Origin: Thioalkalivibrio thiocyanoxidans ARh2
GTDB taxonomy: Bacteria > Pseudomonadota > Gammaproteobacteria > Ectothiorhodospirales > Ectothiorhodospiraceae
DNA: 47,348 nt
Assembly: GCF_000385215.1 (NCBI RefSeq)
Contig: NZ_ARQK01000035.1
Span: 1-47,348, forward strand
Direction of reading: 5' to 3'
Under the pieces are notes generated by a model. The model searched no databases and was not told where the DNA came from. It saw nothing but the letters and a program-made list of their open reading frames with translations. Positions 19,001 to 27,279 of the stretch are shown in pieces (the first letter of the stretch is position 1; each line of letters starts with the position of its first letter). The position numbers were made by a program, and so were the translations under genes.

Positions 19001-21466
19001 ATGACGCCTCCAGCAAAACCCATCATTGTGATCACCGGGGCCGCCGGCAACATTGGCAGCGCGCTGATCCGGGGGTTGCAATCCGACTACTTCGTGGTGG
19101 GGCTCGACCTGGTAGCCGCGAAAGAGGCAGACCTTGCCTACACCGTTGATCTGACTTCCGAGGAGTCAGTGTCCCGGGCCCTGGAAAAGATGGCCCAGGG
19201 TCGCACGCGCAAGATCGCGGCAGTGATTCATCTCGCCGCGTATTTCGACTTTACCGGCGAGGACTCGCCGGCCTACCAGGCCGTCAACGTCGACGGCACC
19301 CGCAACCTGCTCAAGGCCCTGCAGAACTTCGAGGTCGAGCGTTTCATCTATTCCAGCACCATGCTGGTGCACGCCCCGACCGTGCCCGGGCACAAGATCA
19401 CCGAGGACAGCCCCCTCGGGCCGCGCTGGGTCTACCCGCAATCCAAGCTGGATGCCGAAGCGGCGATTGAAAAGCACGCGGGTGATATCCCCTACACCCT
19501 GTTGCGCCTGGCCGGGCTGTATGACGAGCAGACCTGTGTGCCCACATTGGCCCACCAGATTGCCCGGATCTACGAGCGCGACATGGAGAGCCACCTCGGC
19601 ACGGGCGACACCAGCGTGGGACAGGCATTCGTTCATGTCGAGGACATGATCGATGCGTTCCTGCGCACCGTCGAGCGCCGCACCGAGCTCCCGCAACGCC
19701 ATGCGCTGCTGATCGGGGAGAATCACACCGAAAGCTACGAGGCGCTGCAGAACCGCATCGCCGCACTGCTGCACGGCGTGGACGACTGGCGCACCATCGT
19801 CGTCCCGGGGCCCCTGGCCAAGACCGGCGCATGGATGGAGGAAAAACTCGCTCCGGTAATCCCGGAGGATTTCGAAAAGGGGCGTACGCCGTTCATCCGG
19901 CCGTTCATGATCGATCTGGCATCGGACCACTACGACCTCGACGTCAGCCGCGCGGAAGAATTGGTCGGCTGGCGCCCGCGGCACTACATCTACGACGGCC
20001 TCGCGAAGATCACGGCGAACCTGAAGGAAGACCCGGCCACTTGGTATACGGCGAACCGCATTGATCCGCCGCACTGGGTGGATACCACCACCCCAAGCGG
20101 CCACGAGGCGGACAAGCTCCGCCACCGGCACGAGACCGCCTACGCGCGCGAGCATTACCACAACATTTGGGCGCCCATGCTGACCGTGGGCCTGGGAGGC
20201 TGGCTGGTAACGTCGCCAGCGACCCTCGGTTACGATTCCACCGCAATGGCGGCCAGCGACATCGTCGCCGGGCTGGTGCTGACGGCATTCGCATTGCTCT
20301 CGCTGTCCGTACACCAGCGCTGGGCTCGCTGGGCAAGCGCCGCGGTCGGCGTCTGGCTGCTGTTCGCGCCGCTGGTCTTCTGGGTGCCGAGCGCGGCCGC
20401 CTACCTGAACGGCACCCTGGTGGGGATGCTGGTCATCGGCCTGGCCGCGGCCGTACGCCCCGCGCCCGGCATCTCGCCGGTGGCGGCGACCACCGGCCCC
20501 ACCGCGCCACCGGGATGGAACAACAACCCTTCGGACTGGTTCCAGCGCATCCCGGTCATTGCGCTCGCCTTCGTCGGCTTTTTCCTGGCCCGCCACATGG
20601 CGGCCTACCAGCTCGGCCACATCGACGCCGCCTGGGAACCGTTCTTCGCTGGCACGCGTCCCGGCCTCAGCGGCACCGAAGATGTCGTCACGTCGGAGGT
20701 TTCCGAGGCCTGGCCCATTCCCGATGCCGGCCTCGGAGCCATTGTCTATGCCCTGGAGATCCTGATCGGGCTGATGGGGGCGGCCAACCGCTGGCGCACC
20801 ATGCCCTGGGTGGTCGCGGCCTTCGGTGTGCTGATCGTGCCACTCGGCATCGTCTCGATCACCTTCATCATTATCCAGCCCATCGTCATCGGCACCTGGT
20901 GCACACCCTGCCTGATTGCCGCCGCGGCGATGCTGTTGCAGATCGCCTACGCGTCCAACGAGTTCGTCGCCAGCGGCGAGTTCCTGTACCGCCGCTACAT
21001 GCTTGGTCGCCCGGTACTGAAGATCTTCTTCGTCGGCGATACCGATACCGGCCGCTCGGGCGTGGGCCGGGATGACTTCCGTCAGCCGGCGCTGCAGATC
21101 CTGAAGCAATCGTTCGGCACGGGCGTGGGCCTGCCGTGGAACCTGGCGCTGTGCATGCTGATCGGGGGCGGGCTGATGCTCACCCGGGTCACGCTCGGCC
21201 ATGACGGCGGCCTCGCCGACTGGGACCACCTGATCGGCGCCATGGTGATCACCGCCGCGGCGATCTCCATGGGTGAAGTGGCGCGGCCAGTGCGTTTCCT
21301 GATCATCCCGCTGGCACTGCCACTGTTCGTGACACCATTCATCTACGGGGCCGGGGCACTGTCGATCGTCGCCAGCCTGGCCAGTGCCGTGGCCCTGATC
21401 GCGCTGTGTATCCGCCGCGGCCCGATCCGTGGCCGCTACGGTCACTGGACCCGCTGGATCGTTTGA
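19001..21466 (+). CDS. Fusion: NAD-dependent epimerase, SPW-repeat membrane region, VKOR-like domain
   Basis: An 821-residue multi-domain protein. Residues 1 to about 340 are an extended short-chain dehydrogenase/epimerase: NAD motif GAAGNIG at 13-19, HLAAYFDF, and the catalytic YPQSK. Residues about 385-490 are membrane helices of SPW-repeat type (HNIWAPMLTVGLGGWLVTSPATLGY; WLLFAPLVFW). Residues about 510-821 carry further helices with WCTPC (Cys634 and Cys637), the redox CxxC arrangement of vitamin K epoxide reductase/DsbB-like proteins. The frame is continuous, so this is one protein with a soluble NAD domain attached to a membrane thiol-quinone module. Substrate and direction are unknown. 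It is flanked by gene-poor DNA on both sides. Confidence 0.8.
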   Translation: MTPPAKPIIVITGAAGNIGSALIRGLQSDYFVVGLDLVAAKEADLAYTVDLTSEESVSRALEKMAQGRTRKIAAVIHLAAYFDFTGEDSPAYQAVNVDGTRNLLKALQNFEVERFIYSSTMLVHAPTVPGHKITEDSPLGPRWVYPQSKLDAEAAIEKHAGDIPYTLLRLAGLYDEQTCVPTLAHQIARIYERDMESHLGTGDTSVGQAFVHVEDMIDAFLRTVERRTELPQRHALLIGENHTESYEALQNRIAALLHGVDDWRTIVVPGPLAKTGAWMEEKLAPVIPEDFEKGRTPFIRPFMIDLASDHYDLDVSRAEELVGWRPRHYIYDGLAKITANLKEDPATWYTANRIDPPHWVDTTTPSGHEADKLRHRHETAYAREHYHNIWAPMLTVGLGGWLVTSPATLGYDSTAMAASDIVAGLVLTAFALLSLSVHQRWARWASAAVGVWLLFAPLVFWVPSAAAYLNGTLVGMLVIGLAAAVRPAPGISPVAATTGPTAPPGWNNNPSDWFQRIPVIALAFVGFFLARHMAAYQLGHIDAAWEPFFAGTRPGLSGTEDVVTSEVSEAWPIPDAGLGAIVYALEILIGLMGAANRWRTMPWVVAAFGVLIVPLGIVSITFIIIQPIVIGTWCTPCLIAAAAMLLQIAYASNEFVASGEFLYRRYMLGRPVLKIFFVGDTDTGRSGVGRDDFRQPALQILKQSFGTGVGLPWNLALCMLIGGGLMLTRVTLGHDGGLADWDHLIGAMVITAAAISMGEVARPVRFLIIPLALPLFVTPFIYGAGALSIVASLASAVALIALCIRRGPIRGRYGHWTRWIV

Positions 21467-21857
21467 GCCTCCGCTGCGGGCACGGTCATCAATGGACGTG
21501 CCCCTGCGCCACCCGGATGTGCGCGATGCGCGGAATGCCGGGGCGAGCGGCAGGGCCACTTGGCCTATCATCTGGACATGGATGCACTGCTCGGAACAGA
21601 AGGCGCGCTGCGAAACAGCATGGGGGTACCGCCGCGGCCACGAAGGCCAGCCCGGTGATCATCACCGCGGACACCGCCACCACTGACCGGGCAGGGTCGC
21701 AGCATGGGTGCATCGAGGATGCGGCACCCCCGTATGTACCGCTGTACCGCGTACGCGCGCACGGGCAGAATGCTTTCGCCTCGACAGAGGTCTCTCGCAG
21801 CGCACCGTAAAACCTCCCCGGCGCACGCGTGCACAGAAACACAACCCCGGAGGAGCA
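21467..21857. other. 391-bp gene-poor stretch upstream of hypA
   Basis: No reading frame here looks genuine on either strand. It must contain the promoter of the hyp operon, since hypA has a strong GGAGG site just upstream of its ATG, but I cannot point to convincing -35/-10 boxes. An antisense stretch encodes a short hydrophobic run and may be decayed coding sequence. Confidence 0.5.
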
Positions 21858-22118
21858 ATGCACGAGTTTTCGTTGATGGCCGATTTGATGCGCAAGATCG
21901 AACAAGTGGCCACGGACCACAACGCCGAGCGGGTGACCCGGGTGCGGGTATGGCTGGGTGCTTTGTCGCATATCACGCCGGAGCACTTCCGCGAGCACTT
22001 CGAGGACGGCACCCGCGGCACACTGGCCGAAGGCGCCGAGCTGGAGGTGGAGACCTCCGACGACGAGACCCACCCCGAGGCGCAACAGATCCTGCTGCGG
22101 AGCCTGGACGTGGCGTGA
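21858..22118 (+). CDS. hypA: HypA-like nickel metallochaperone lacking the zinc domain
   Basis: HypA delivers nickel to NiFe-hydrogenase precursors. The N-terminal MHE nickel site and the family pattern (FSLMADLMRKIEQVA..., VTRVRVWLGALSHITPEHFREHFE, GTLAEGAELEV) are clear. The protein is only 86 residues against about 113, because the Cys4 zinc-ribbon segment is absent; there is not a single cysteine. Where the zinc domain should be, an acidic bridge SDDETHPEAQQ runs straight into the C-terminal strand ILLRSLDV. The DNA is in frame and well preceded by GGAGGAG, so this is a natural short form rather than a broken gene. It overlaps hypF by GTGA. Confidence 0.85.
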   Translation: MHEFSLMADLMRKIEQVATDHNAERVTRVRVWLGALSHITPEHFREHFEDGTRGTLAEGAELEVETSDDETHPEAQQILLRSLDVA

Positions 22119-24430
22119 ATACGGCCGCGACACGCACCCCGGCGCGGGAGCGCTGGCGCCTGCTCGTCACCGGCCGGGTGCAGGGCGTGGGCTTCCGGCC
22201 ATTCGTCGCGGCGCTGGCGCAGCGCCTGGCGCTGGCCGGCACAGTCGGCAACACACCCGAGGGCGTGGTGATCGAGGCCGAAGGGGACGCGGCCCGCCTG
22301 GATACGTTTCGTACGGGACTGGTGCAAGAGGCGCCGGCGGCCGCGCGCTTAGATGACATTTCCGTCACCTCCGGGGCCCCCACCGGCGAGAGCGGCTTCC
22401 GAATCACTGCGGGGCCGAACCGGGGTGGTGCCCCGGCCCTGGCCCCGGACCGTGCACCCTGCCCCGACTGCCTGGCCGAGATCCGCGATCCGGCGGCGCG
22501 GCGTTACCACTATCCGTTTACCGCCTGCACGGCCTGCGGGCCGCGCTGGAGCATTGTCACGGCGCTGCCCTGGGCGCGCGCCCACACCACCCTTCACGAC
22601 TTCCCGCTGTGCCCGGCCTGTCGGGCGGAGTTCGAGAACCCCGGGGATCGGCGTTTCCATGCGGAGGCCATGGCCTGCCCGGACTGCGGACCCCGGCTAG
22701 TACTGCGTGCGCCGGACGGCGCCGAACAGGCCACCGATGATGCGGCGCTGGAAGCCGCCGTGGCGACCCTGCGCGCGGGGCACATCCTGGCCCTGAAGGG
22801 CCCGGGCGGATTCCAGCTGCTGACGGACGCCACCCGCGAGTCCGCGGTTGCCCGCCTGCGCGCACGCAAGCAGCGCCCGGAAAAGCCGCTGGCGGTGCTG
22901 CTGCCGGACGGCGACTGGCTGGATTGTCTGGCCCACGTATCCGATGCGGAACGGGGACTGCTGGATGCCCCGGAGGCCCCGATCGTGCTCCTGGGTCGCA
23001 AGATTGATGCGCCGCTGGCCGGGAACATCGCCCCGGGGCTGAACCGCCTCGGGTTGATGCGGTCGGCCACGCCCCTGCACCAACTGCTGCTGGACGCGCT
23101 CGGCATCCCGCTGGTCTGCACCTCCGGCAACCGCAGTGGCGAGCCGCTTTGTATCTCCGGCGAGGAGGCCGTGGCCCGCCTGGGCGGGATCGCGGATGCC
23201 ATCCTCGACCACGACCGTCCGATTGCGCGGCCGCTGGATGACAGCGTGTTCCAGATCGCGGCCGGGCAGCCGCAGTGCCTGCGCCTGGGACGGGGAACCA
23301 TGCCACTGCGCATCCCGCTGCAACAGGCCGACCCGGTCACGCTGGCTCTGGGAGGTCACCTTAAGGCCGCGCCCGCGCTGGCCCTGACACGCGAGGTCGT
23401 GGTCGGCGCCCATGTCGGCGACCTCGACAGCGATCCGGCCCTGCGCCGCCTCGACAGCGAGGCCCGCGCACTGGCCGGCCTCTGCGGCGCGGATGTCGAA
23501 AGAATCGCCTGCGACCGGCACCCGGACTATGCCTCCACGGCGCTGGCCGAGGGCCCGGGCATGCCGGTCTTCTCCGTGCAGCACCACCACGCCCATGCCG
23601 CGGCCTGCCTGGCCGAACACAGGGTGCAGGCCCCGGCCCTGGCACTGGTCTGGGACGGTGCGGGGCTGGGTACGGACGGGGCGCTTTGGGGGGGCGAGTG
23701 CCTGACCGTGCACGCCGATGGTGGCTGGCAGCGCCGGGGTCACCTGCGCCCGTTCCGCCTGCCGGGGGGCGAGGCCGCGATCCGCGAGCCGCGCCGCGCG
23801 CTGCTGGGGCTGCTGCATGCGCACTTCGCGGGCGATACGGCGGCCCTGGCGGCCAGCCCGGCCCGGGCGCTGTTTGGCGATGCCGAGTGGCCACCGCTGC
23901 TCCGCGCCCTGGATCGCGGGGTCAATGCGCCCTGGACCAGCAGCGTCGGGCGGCTGTTCGATGCGGTGGCGGCCCTGACCGGACTGCGCACCGGCGCCGG
24001 CTTCGAGGGGCAGGCCGCGATGCTTGTGCAGCAGGCGGCAGAGGCCGCACCGGGGACGGTGGATGCCCCGGATCTCGAGCTGGAGAACGCGATGCCCTGG
24101 CAGGCGGACTGGGGCCCGCTGATCGCCGCCCTGCTGGCCGCGCAGGCGGCCGGTGCCACCCCTGAGGCGATCGCCGCCCGGCTGCATGTCGCGCTGGCGC
24201 GGTTCGCGGTCGCCGCCGCCCGGGTGGGTGACCGCAAGACCGTGGCATTGACCGGCGGATGCTTCCAGAATCGGCATCTGCTGCAATGCTGCGTGGCGGC
24301 CTTGCGCGACGCCGGCTTTCGCCCGCTGTGGCCACAGGCCGTTCCGCCCAACGATGGTGGACTGGCGCTGGGGCAGGCGGTGGTCGCGCGCCGCGCCGCA
24401 CACCCGGCCCGACCGGAAGGAGGAGACTGA
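22115..24430 (+). CDS. hypF: HypF carbamoyltransferase, NiFe-hydrogenase maturation
   Basis: HypF makes the cyanide precursor: it adenylates carbamoyl phosphate and transfers the carbamoyl group to HypE. The GTG start at 22115 overlaps the hypA stop (GTGA), giving 771 residues, the family length. Domains in order: acylphosphatase (GRVQGVGFRPF, residues 18-28), two zinc fingers (CPDC...CTAC and CPAC...CPDC), a YrdC-like domain (LKGPGGFQL, SGNRSGEP, LDDSVFQ), and a Kae1-like domain with VQHHHAHAAACLAEH near residue 490 and TGGCFQNRHL near the end. hypC starts 3 bases after its stop. Pieces of a second copy lie 6 kb upstream. Confidence 0.96.
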   Translation: MNTAATRTPARERWRLLVTGRVQGVGFRPFVAALAQRLALAGTVGNTPEGVVIEAEGDAARLDTFRTGLVQEAPAAARLDDISVTSGAPTGESGFRITAGPNRGGAPALAPDRAPCPDCLAEIRDPAARRYHYPFTACTACGPRWSIVTALPWARAHTTLHDFPLCPACRAEFENPGDRRFHAEAMACPDCGPRLVLRAPDGAEQATDDAALEAAVATLRAGHILALKGPGGFQLLTDATRESAVARLRARKQRPEKPLAVLLPDGDWLDCLAHVSDAERGLLDAPEAPIVLLGRKIDAPLAGNIAPGLNRLGLMRSATPLHQLLLDALGIPLVCTSGNRSGEPLCISGEEAVARLGGIADAILDHDRPIARPLDDSVFQIAAGQPQCLRLGRGTMPLRIPLQQADPVTLALGGHLKAAPALALTREVVVGAHVGDLDSDPALRRLDSEARALAGLCGADVERIACDRHPDYASTALAEGPGMPVFSVQHHHAHAAACLAEHRVQAPALALVWDGAGLGTDGALWGGECLTVHADGGWQRRGHLRPFRLPGGEAAIREPRRALLGLLHAHFAGDTAALAASPARALFGDAEWPPLLRALDRGVNAPWTSSVGRLFDAVAALTGLRTGAGFEGQAAMLVQQAAEAAPGTVDAPDLELENAMPWQADWGPLIAALLAAQAAGATPEAIAARLHVALARFAVAAARVGDRKTVALTGGCFQNRHLLQCCVAALRDAGFRPLWPQAVPPNDGGLALGQAVVARRAAHPARPEGGD

Positions 24431-24433
24431 CCC

Positions 24434-24688
24434 ATGTGCCTTGCGATCCCCGGCCTTATCGACGCGGTAGAGGGCGACGACCCGCTGTTCCGCCAGGCGC
24501 GGGTCCGCTTCGGTGGCGTGGCGCGCACGGTGTCGCTCGCCTGCACCCCGGAGGCCGGGCCCGGCGACTACGTGCTGGTGCATGCCGGCATCGCGATCGC
24601 CACTATCGACGAAGCCGCGGCCGAGCGTACCCTGGCGGCGCTGCGCGCGATCCCCGAGCACGAGCCGCCCGCGCCGGAGGGCCCGTGA
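24434..24688 (+). CDS. hypC: HypC chaperone
   Basis: A small chaperone that, with HypD, carries the Fe(CN)2CO group to the hydrogenase large subunit. The 84-residue protein begins MCLAIPG, with the essential Cys2, and shows the VRFGGVARTVSL and GDYVLVHAGIAIATID core. The C-terminal tail is proline/acid-rich. It lies between hypF (3-base gap) and hypD (GTGA overlap), in the normal gene order. Confidence 0.96.
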   Translation: MCLAIPGLIDAVEGDDPLFRQARVRFGGVARTVSLACTPEAGPGDYVLVHAGIAIATIDEAAAERTLAALRAIPEHEPPAPEGP

Positions 24689-25773
24689 GGCACCTGGACG
24701 AATACCGCGACCCGGCGCTGATCCTGCAGCAGGTCGCGGCCATCCGCGCGGCCTGCACCCGGCGCTGGACCCTGATGGAGGTCTGCGGCGGCCAGACCCA
24801 CGCGATCCTGCGCCACGGGCTGGACGACCTGCTGGCGGACTCGGTCGAGCTGCTCCACGGCCCCGGCTGCCCGGTCTGCGTGACGCCCACCGAGACCCTG
24901 GACCAGGCCGTGCTGCTGACCCGCCGCCCGGAGGTGATGCTGTGCACCTTCGGCGACATGCTGCGCGTACCCGGCGCGCTGGGCGACCTGAACGCCGCGC
25001 GCGCGGCCGGCGGGGATGTGCGCGTGATCTACTCGCCGCTGGATGCGGTCGCACTGGCGCGCGAACACCCGCAGCGCGAGGTGGTGCTGCTGGCGGTGGG
25101 CTTCGAGACCACCGCCCCGGCCGCCGCGATCGCGGTGCTGCAGGCCAAGGCCCTGGGGCTGTCCAACCTGTCGCTGCTGGTTTCGCACTCGCTGGTGCCG
25201 CCGGCGATGGAGGCCCTGCTGACGGACCCGGACCACCGCATCCAGGGCTTTCTGGCCGCCGGTCATGTCTGCACCGTGGAGGGTGCCGCGGCCTACCAGG
25301 CGATCGCCGAACATTTTCGGGTGCCCATCGTGGTAACGGGCTTCGAGCCGGTGGACCTGCTGACCGGGATCCGGGCCTGCGTGGAGCAGCTGGAACGCGG
25401 CGAGGCCCGGGTCGAGAACCGCTACGACCGGGCCGCCCGCGAGGACGGCAACGCGGCCGCGCGCGAGGCGGTCACCCGCGTGTTCGAGCCGGTGGAACGC
25501 GAGTGGCGCGGCATGGGCCGCCTGCCCGCCAGCGGGCTGGGCCTGCGCCCGGCCTACGCCCGCTTCGATGCCGTCGAGCGCTTCGGGGTCGCGCCGCCCG
25601 CAACCGGCGAAGACGGGCCCTGCATCGCCGGCGAGGTCCTGCGCGGACTGCGCCGCCCGACTGACTGCCCGGCCTTCGGCCGCGAGTGCACCCCGGACAC
25701 CCCGCTGGGCGCGCCGATGGTGTCCTCCGAGGGGGCCTGTGCCGCCTACCTGCACTACCGGGAGGGGGCATGA
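24685..25773 (+). CDS. hypD: HypD, Fe-S scaffold for Fe(CN)2CO assembly
   Basis: The 362-residue protein starts at a GTG overlapping the hypC stop. Family motifs are intact: MEVCGGQTHAI (about residues 32-42), LLHGPGCPVCVTP, CTFGDMLRVPG, VGFETTAP, GHVCTVEG and the C-terminal cysteines GECTPDTPLGAPMVSSEGAC-type region that bind the [4Fe-4S] cluster. HypD holds iron while cyanide ligands from HypE are attached. The stop overlaps the hypE start (ATGA). Confidence 0.96.
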   Translation: MRHLDEYRDPALILQQVAAIRAACTRRWTLMEVCGGQTHAILRHGLDDLLADSVELLHGPGCPVCVTPTETLDQAVLLTRRPEVMLCTFGDMLRVPGALGDLNAARAAGGDVRVIYSPLDAVALAREHPQREVVLLAVGFETTAPAAAIAVLQAKALGLSNLSLLVSHSLVPPAMEALLTDPDHRIQGFLAAGHVCTVEGAAAYQAIAEHFRVPIVVTGFEPVDLLTGIRACVEQLERGEARVENRYDRAAREDGNAAAREAVTRVFEPVEREWRGMGRLPASGLGLRPAYARFDAVERFGVAPPATGEDGPCIAGEVLRGLRRPTDCPAFGRECTPDTPLGAPMVSSEGACAAYLHYREGA

Positions 25774-26774
25774 CCACCGAGGTAGTCCGCCTGGCGCATG
25801 GCGGCGGGGGCCGACTGCAGGCGAAGCTGCTGGACGAGTTGATCCTTCCGGCACTGGGCACCCCGGCCCGCGGCGCCCCCGATGCGGCCGTGCTCGACGC
25901 AACGGACGGACGCCTGGCCATGACCACCGACAGCTTCGTGGTGCGCCCGCTGTTCTTTCCCGGCGGCGATATCGGCCGCCTCGCGGTGCACGGCACGGTC
26001 AACGACCTGGCGATGGCCGGGGCGCGGCCACTGTGGCTGACACTGGGACTGATCCTCGAGGAGGGGCTGCCCCTGGAGGACCTGCGGCGCATCCTCGCCT
26101 CCGTAAGGGCGGCCGCCGAAGAATGTGGTGTGCAGGTGGTGGCCGGCGATACCAAAGTGGTCGAGGCCGGACGTGGCGACGGGGCCTACCTCAACACCAG
26201 CGGGGTGGGCATCGTGCCGCAGGGTGTGCGGATCGCGCCGGATGCGATCCAGCCCGGCGACGTGCTGCTGGCCAGCGGCGATCTGGGCCGCCATGGCGTC
26301 GCTATCCTGGCCGCGCGCGAGGGCCTGGGACTGGACCCGCCGATCCCCAGCGACAGCGCCCCGGTCTCCGGGGCCGTAGCGGCGCTGCTGGCAACCGACG
26401 TGCCCGTGCATGCCCTGCGCGACCCCACCCGCGGCGGCACGGTGGCCGCGCTGCAGGAACTGGCGGATGCTTCCGGCTGCCGCGTGGTGCTCGACGATGC
26501 CACCATCCCGGTGCGCGAGGACGTGCGCGGGGCCTGCGAGATCCTCGGTCTGGACCCGTTGCACAGCGCTTCGGAGGGCCGCTTCCTGGCCGCCGTGCCA
26601 CAAGCCGAAGCCGAACGTGCCCTGAGCGTGCTGCGGTCACGACCGGAGACGGCCGGCGCCCTCGCCATCGGCCAGGCCGAGGCGGGCGAGCCCGCGGTCA
26701 TCCGACGTCTCGCGACCGGCGTGGAACGCCGCGTGATCCTGCCGGCCGGCGAACAGTTGCCCCGCATCTGCTAA
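25770..26774 (+). CDS. hypE: HypE, thiocyanate-forming dehydratase
   Basis: HypE dehydrates its carbamoylated C-terminal cysteine to a thiocyanate, the source of the cyanide ligands. The 334-residue protein has the PurM/AIR-synthase-like nucleotide site (HGGGGRLQAKLLDE, TTDSFVVRPLFFPGGDIG, GTVNDLAMAGARP) and ends in the obligatory PRIC, so the functional cysteine is the last residue. The start at 25770 overlaps the hypD stop. It is the last gene of the coupled hypAFCDE block; hypB is missing. Confidence 0.96.
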   Translation: MTTEVVRLAHGGGGRLQAKLLDELILPALGTPARGAPDAAVLDATDGRLAMTTDSFVVRPLFFPGGDIGRLAVHGTVNDLAMAGARPLWLTLGLILEEGLPLEDLRRILASVRAAAEECGVQVVAGDTKVVEAGRGDGAYLNTSGVGIVPQGVRIAPDAIQPGDVLLASGDLGRHGVAILAAREGLGLDPPIPSDSAPVSGAVAALLATDVPVHALRDPTRGGTVAALQELADASGCRVVLDDATIPVREDVRGACEILGLDPLHSASEGRFLAAVPQAEAERALSVLRSRPETAGALAIGQAEAGEPAVIRRLATGVERRVILPAGEQLPRIC

Positions 26775-26889
26775 GGGACCACGGAAACCGCCCGATGAAC
26801 TGCTCACGACGATACGGGATGACGGGCATGGCGGCGGCGCCCGCCGGGCATTATGGTGAAACTTACGGTTCAGTCAGGAGGAACCCACG

Positions 26890-27102
26890 ATGTCGATGCG
26901 CCCGTTGATTCCCGCAGTCCTCGCGCTCGCCAGCGGCCCCGCCCTCGCCCACCCGGGGCACGGCCATGGCGACGGCTTCTCACTGCTGCACTACCTGAGC
27001 GCCCCGGAGCATGTGGCAGGACTGGCGTTGCTCGCCGTGGTCGGAGGGGGCATTGCCGGCTGGTGGCTGCGACGCCGGCGTCGTCTCGACCGGCGCGACT
27101 GA
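26890..27102 (+). CDS. Small His-rich membrane protein
   Basis: A 70-residue protein with a signal peptide (cleavage probably after ALA-20), a mature N-terminus HPGHGHGDGF, one hydrophobic helix (about residues 43-60) and a basic tail RRRRRLDRR, so topology is N-out, C-in. AGGAGG precedes the ATG at correct spacing. The AHPGHGHG motif resembles the start of mature HupE/UreJ-type metal permeases, but the rest of that family is missing. Its position 115 bp after hypE suggests a link to nickel or hydrogenase maturation; this is inference. Confidence 0.7.
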   Translation: MSMRPLIPAVLALASGPALAHPGHGHGDGFSLLHYLSAPEHVAGLALLAVVGGGIAGWWLRRRRRLDRRD

Positions 27103-27279
27103 TCCCAACGCGCCGGCCCTCACTCTGACAGGGCTTGCGGTCGCGTAAATCTCCTGGTTCGGCACAGTTCCTGCTGGGGTTGCGGGGTGGGCCCGGAGCA
27201 GGAGCCGGACCCGCTTCACGACACCGACATGTGCGATCGGGGATAATCACGCCGCACCGAAAAGAGACGACAGCGCACC

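Noticed and set aside
19166-21571. 801-residue open frame opposite the epimerase fusion gene
   Set aside because: Antisense shadow caused by high GC at third positions; product is Arg/Gly/Asp-rich without domains.
22697-25054. 785-residue open frame opposite hypF-hypC-hypD
   Set aside because: Spans three convincing genes antisense; composition is typical of a shadow frame.
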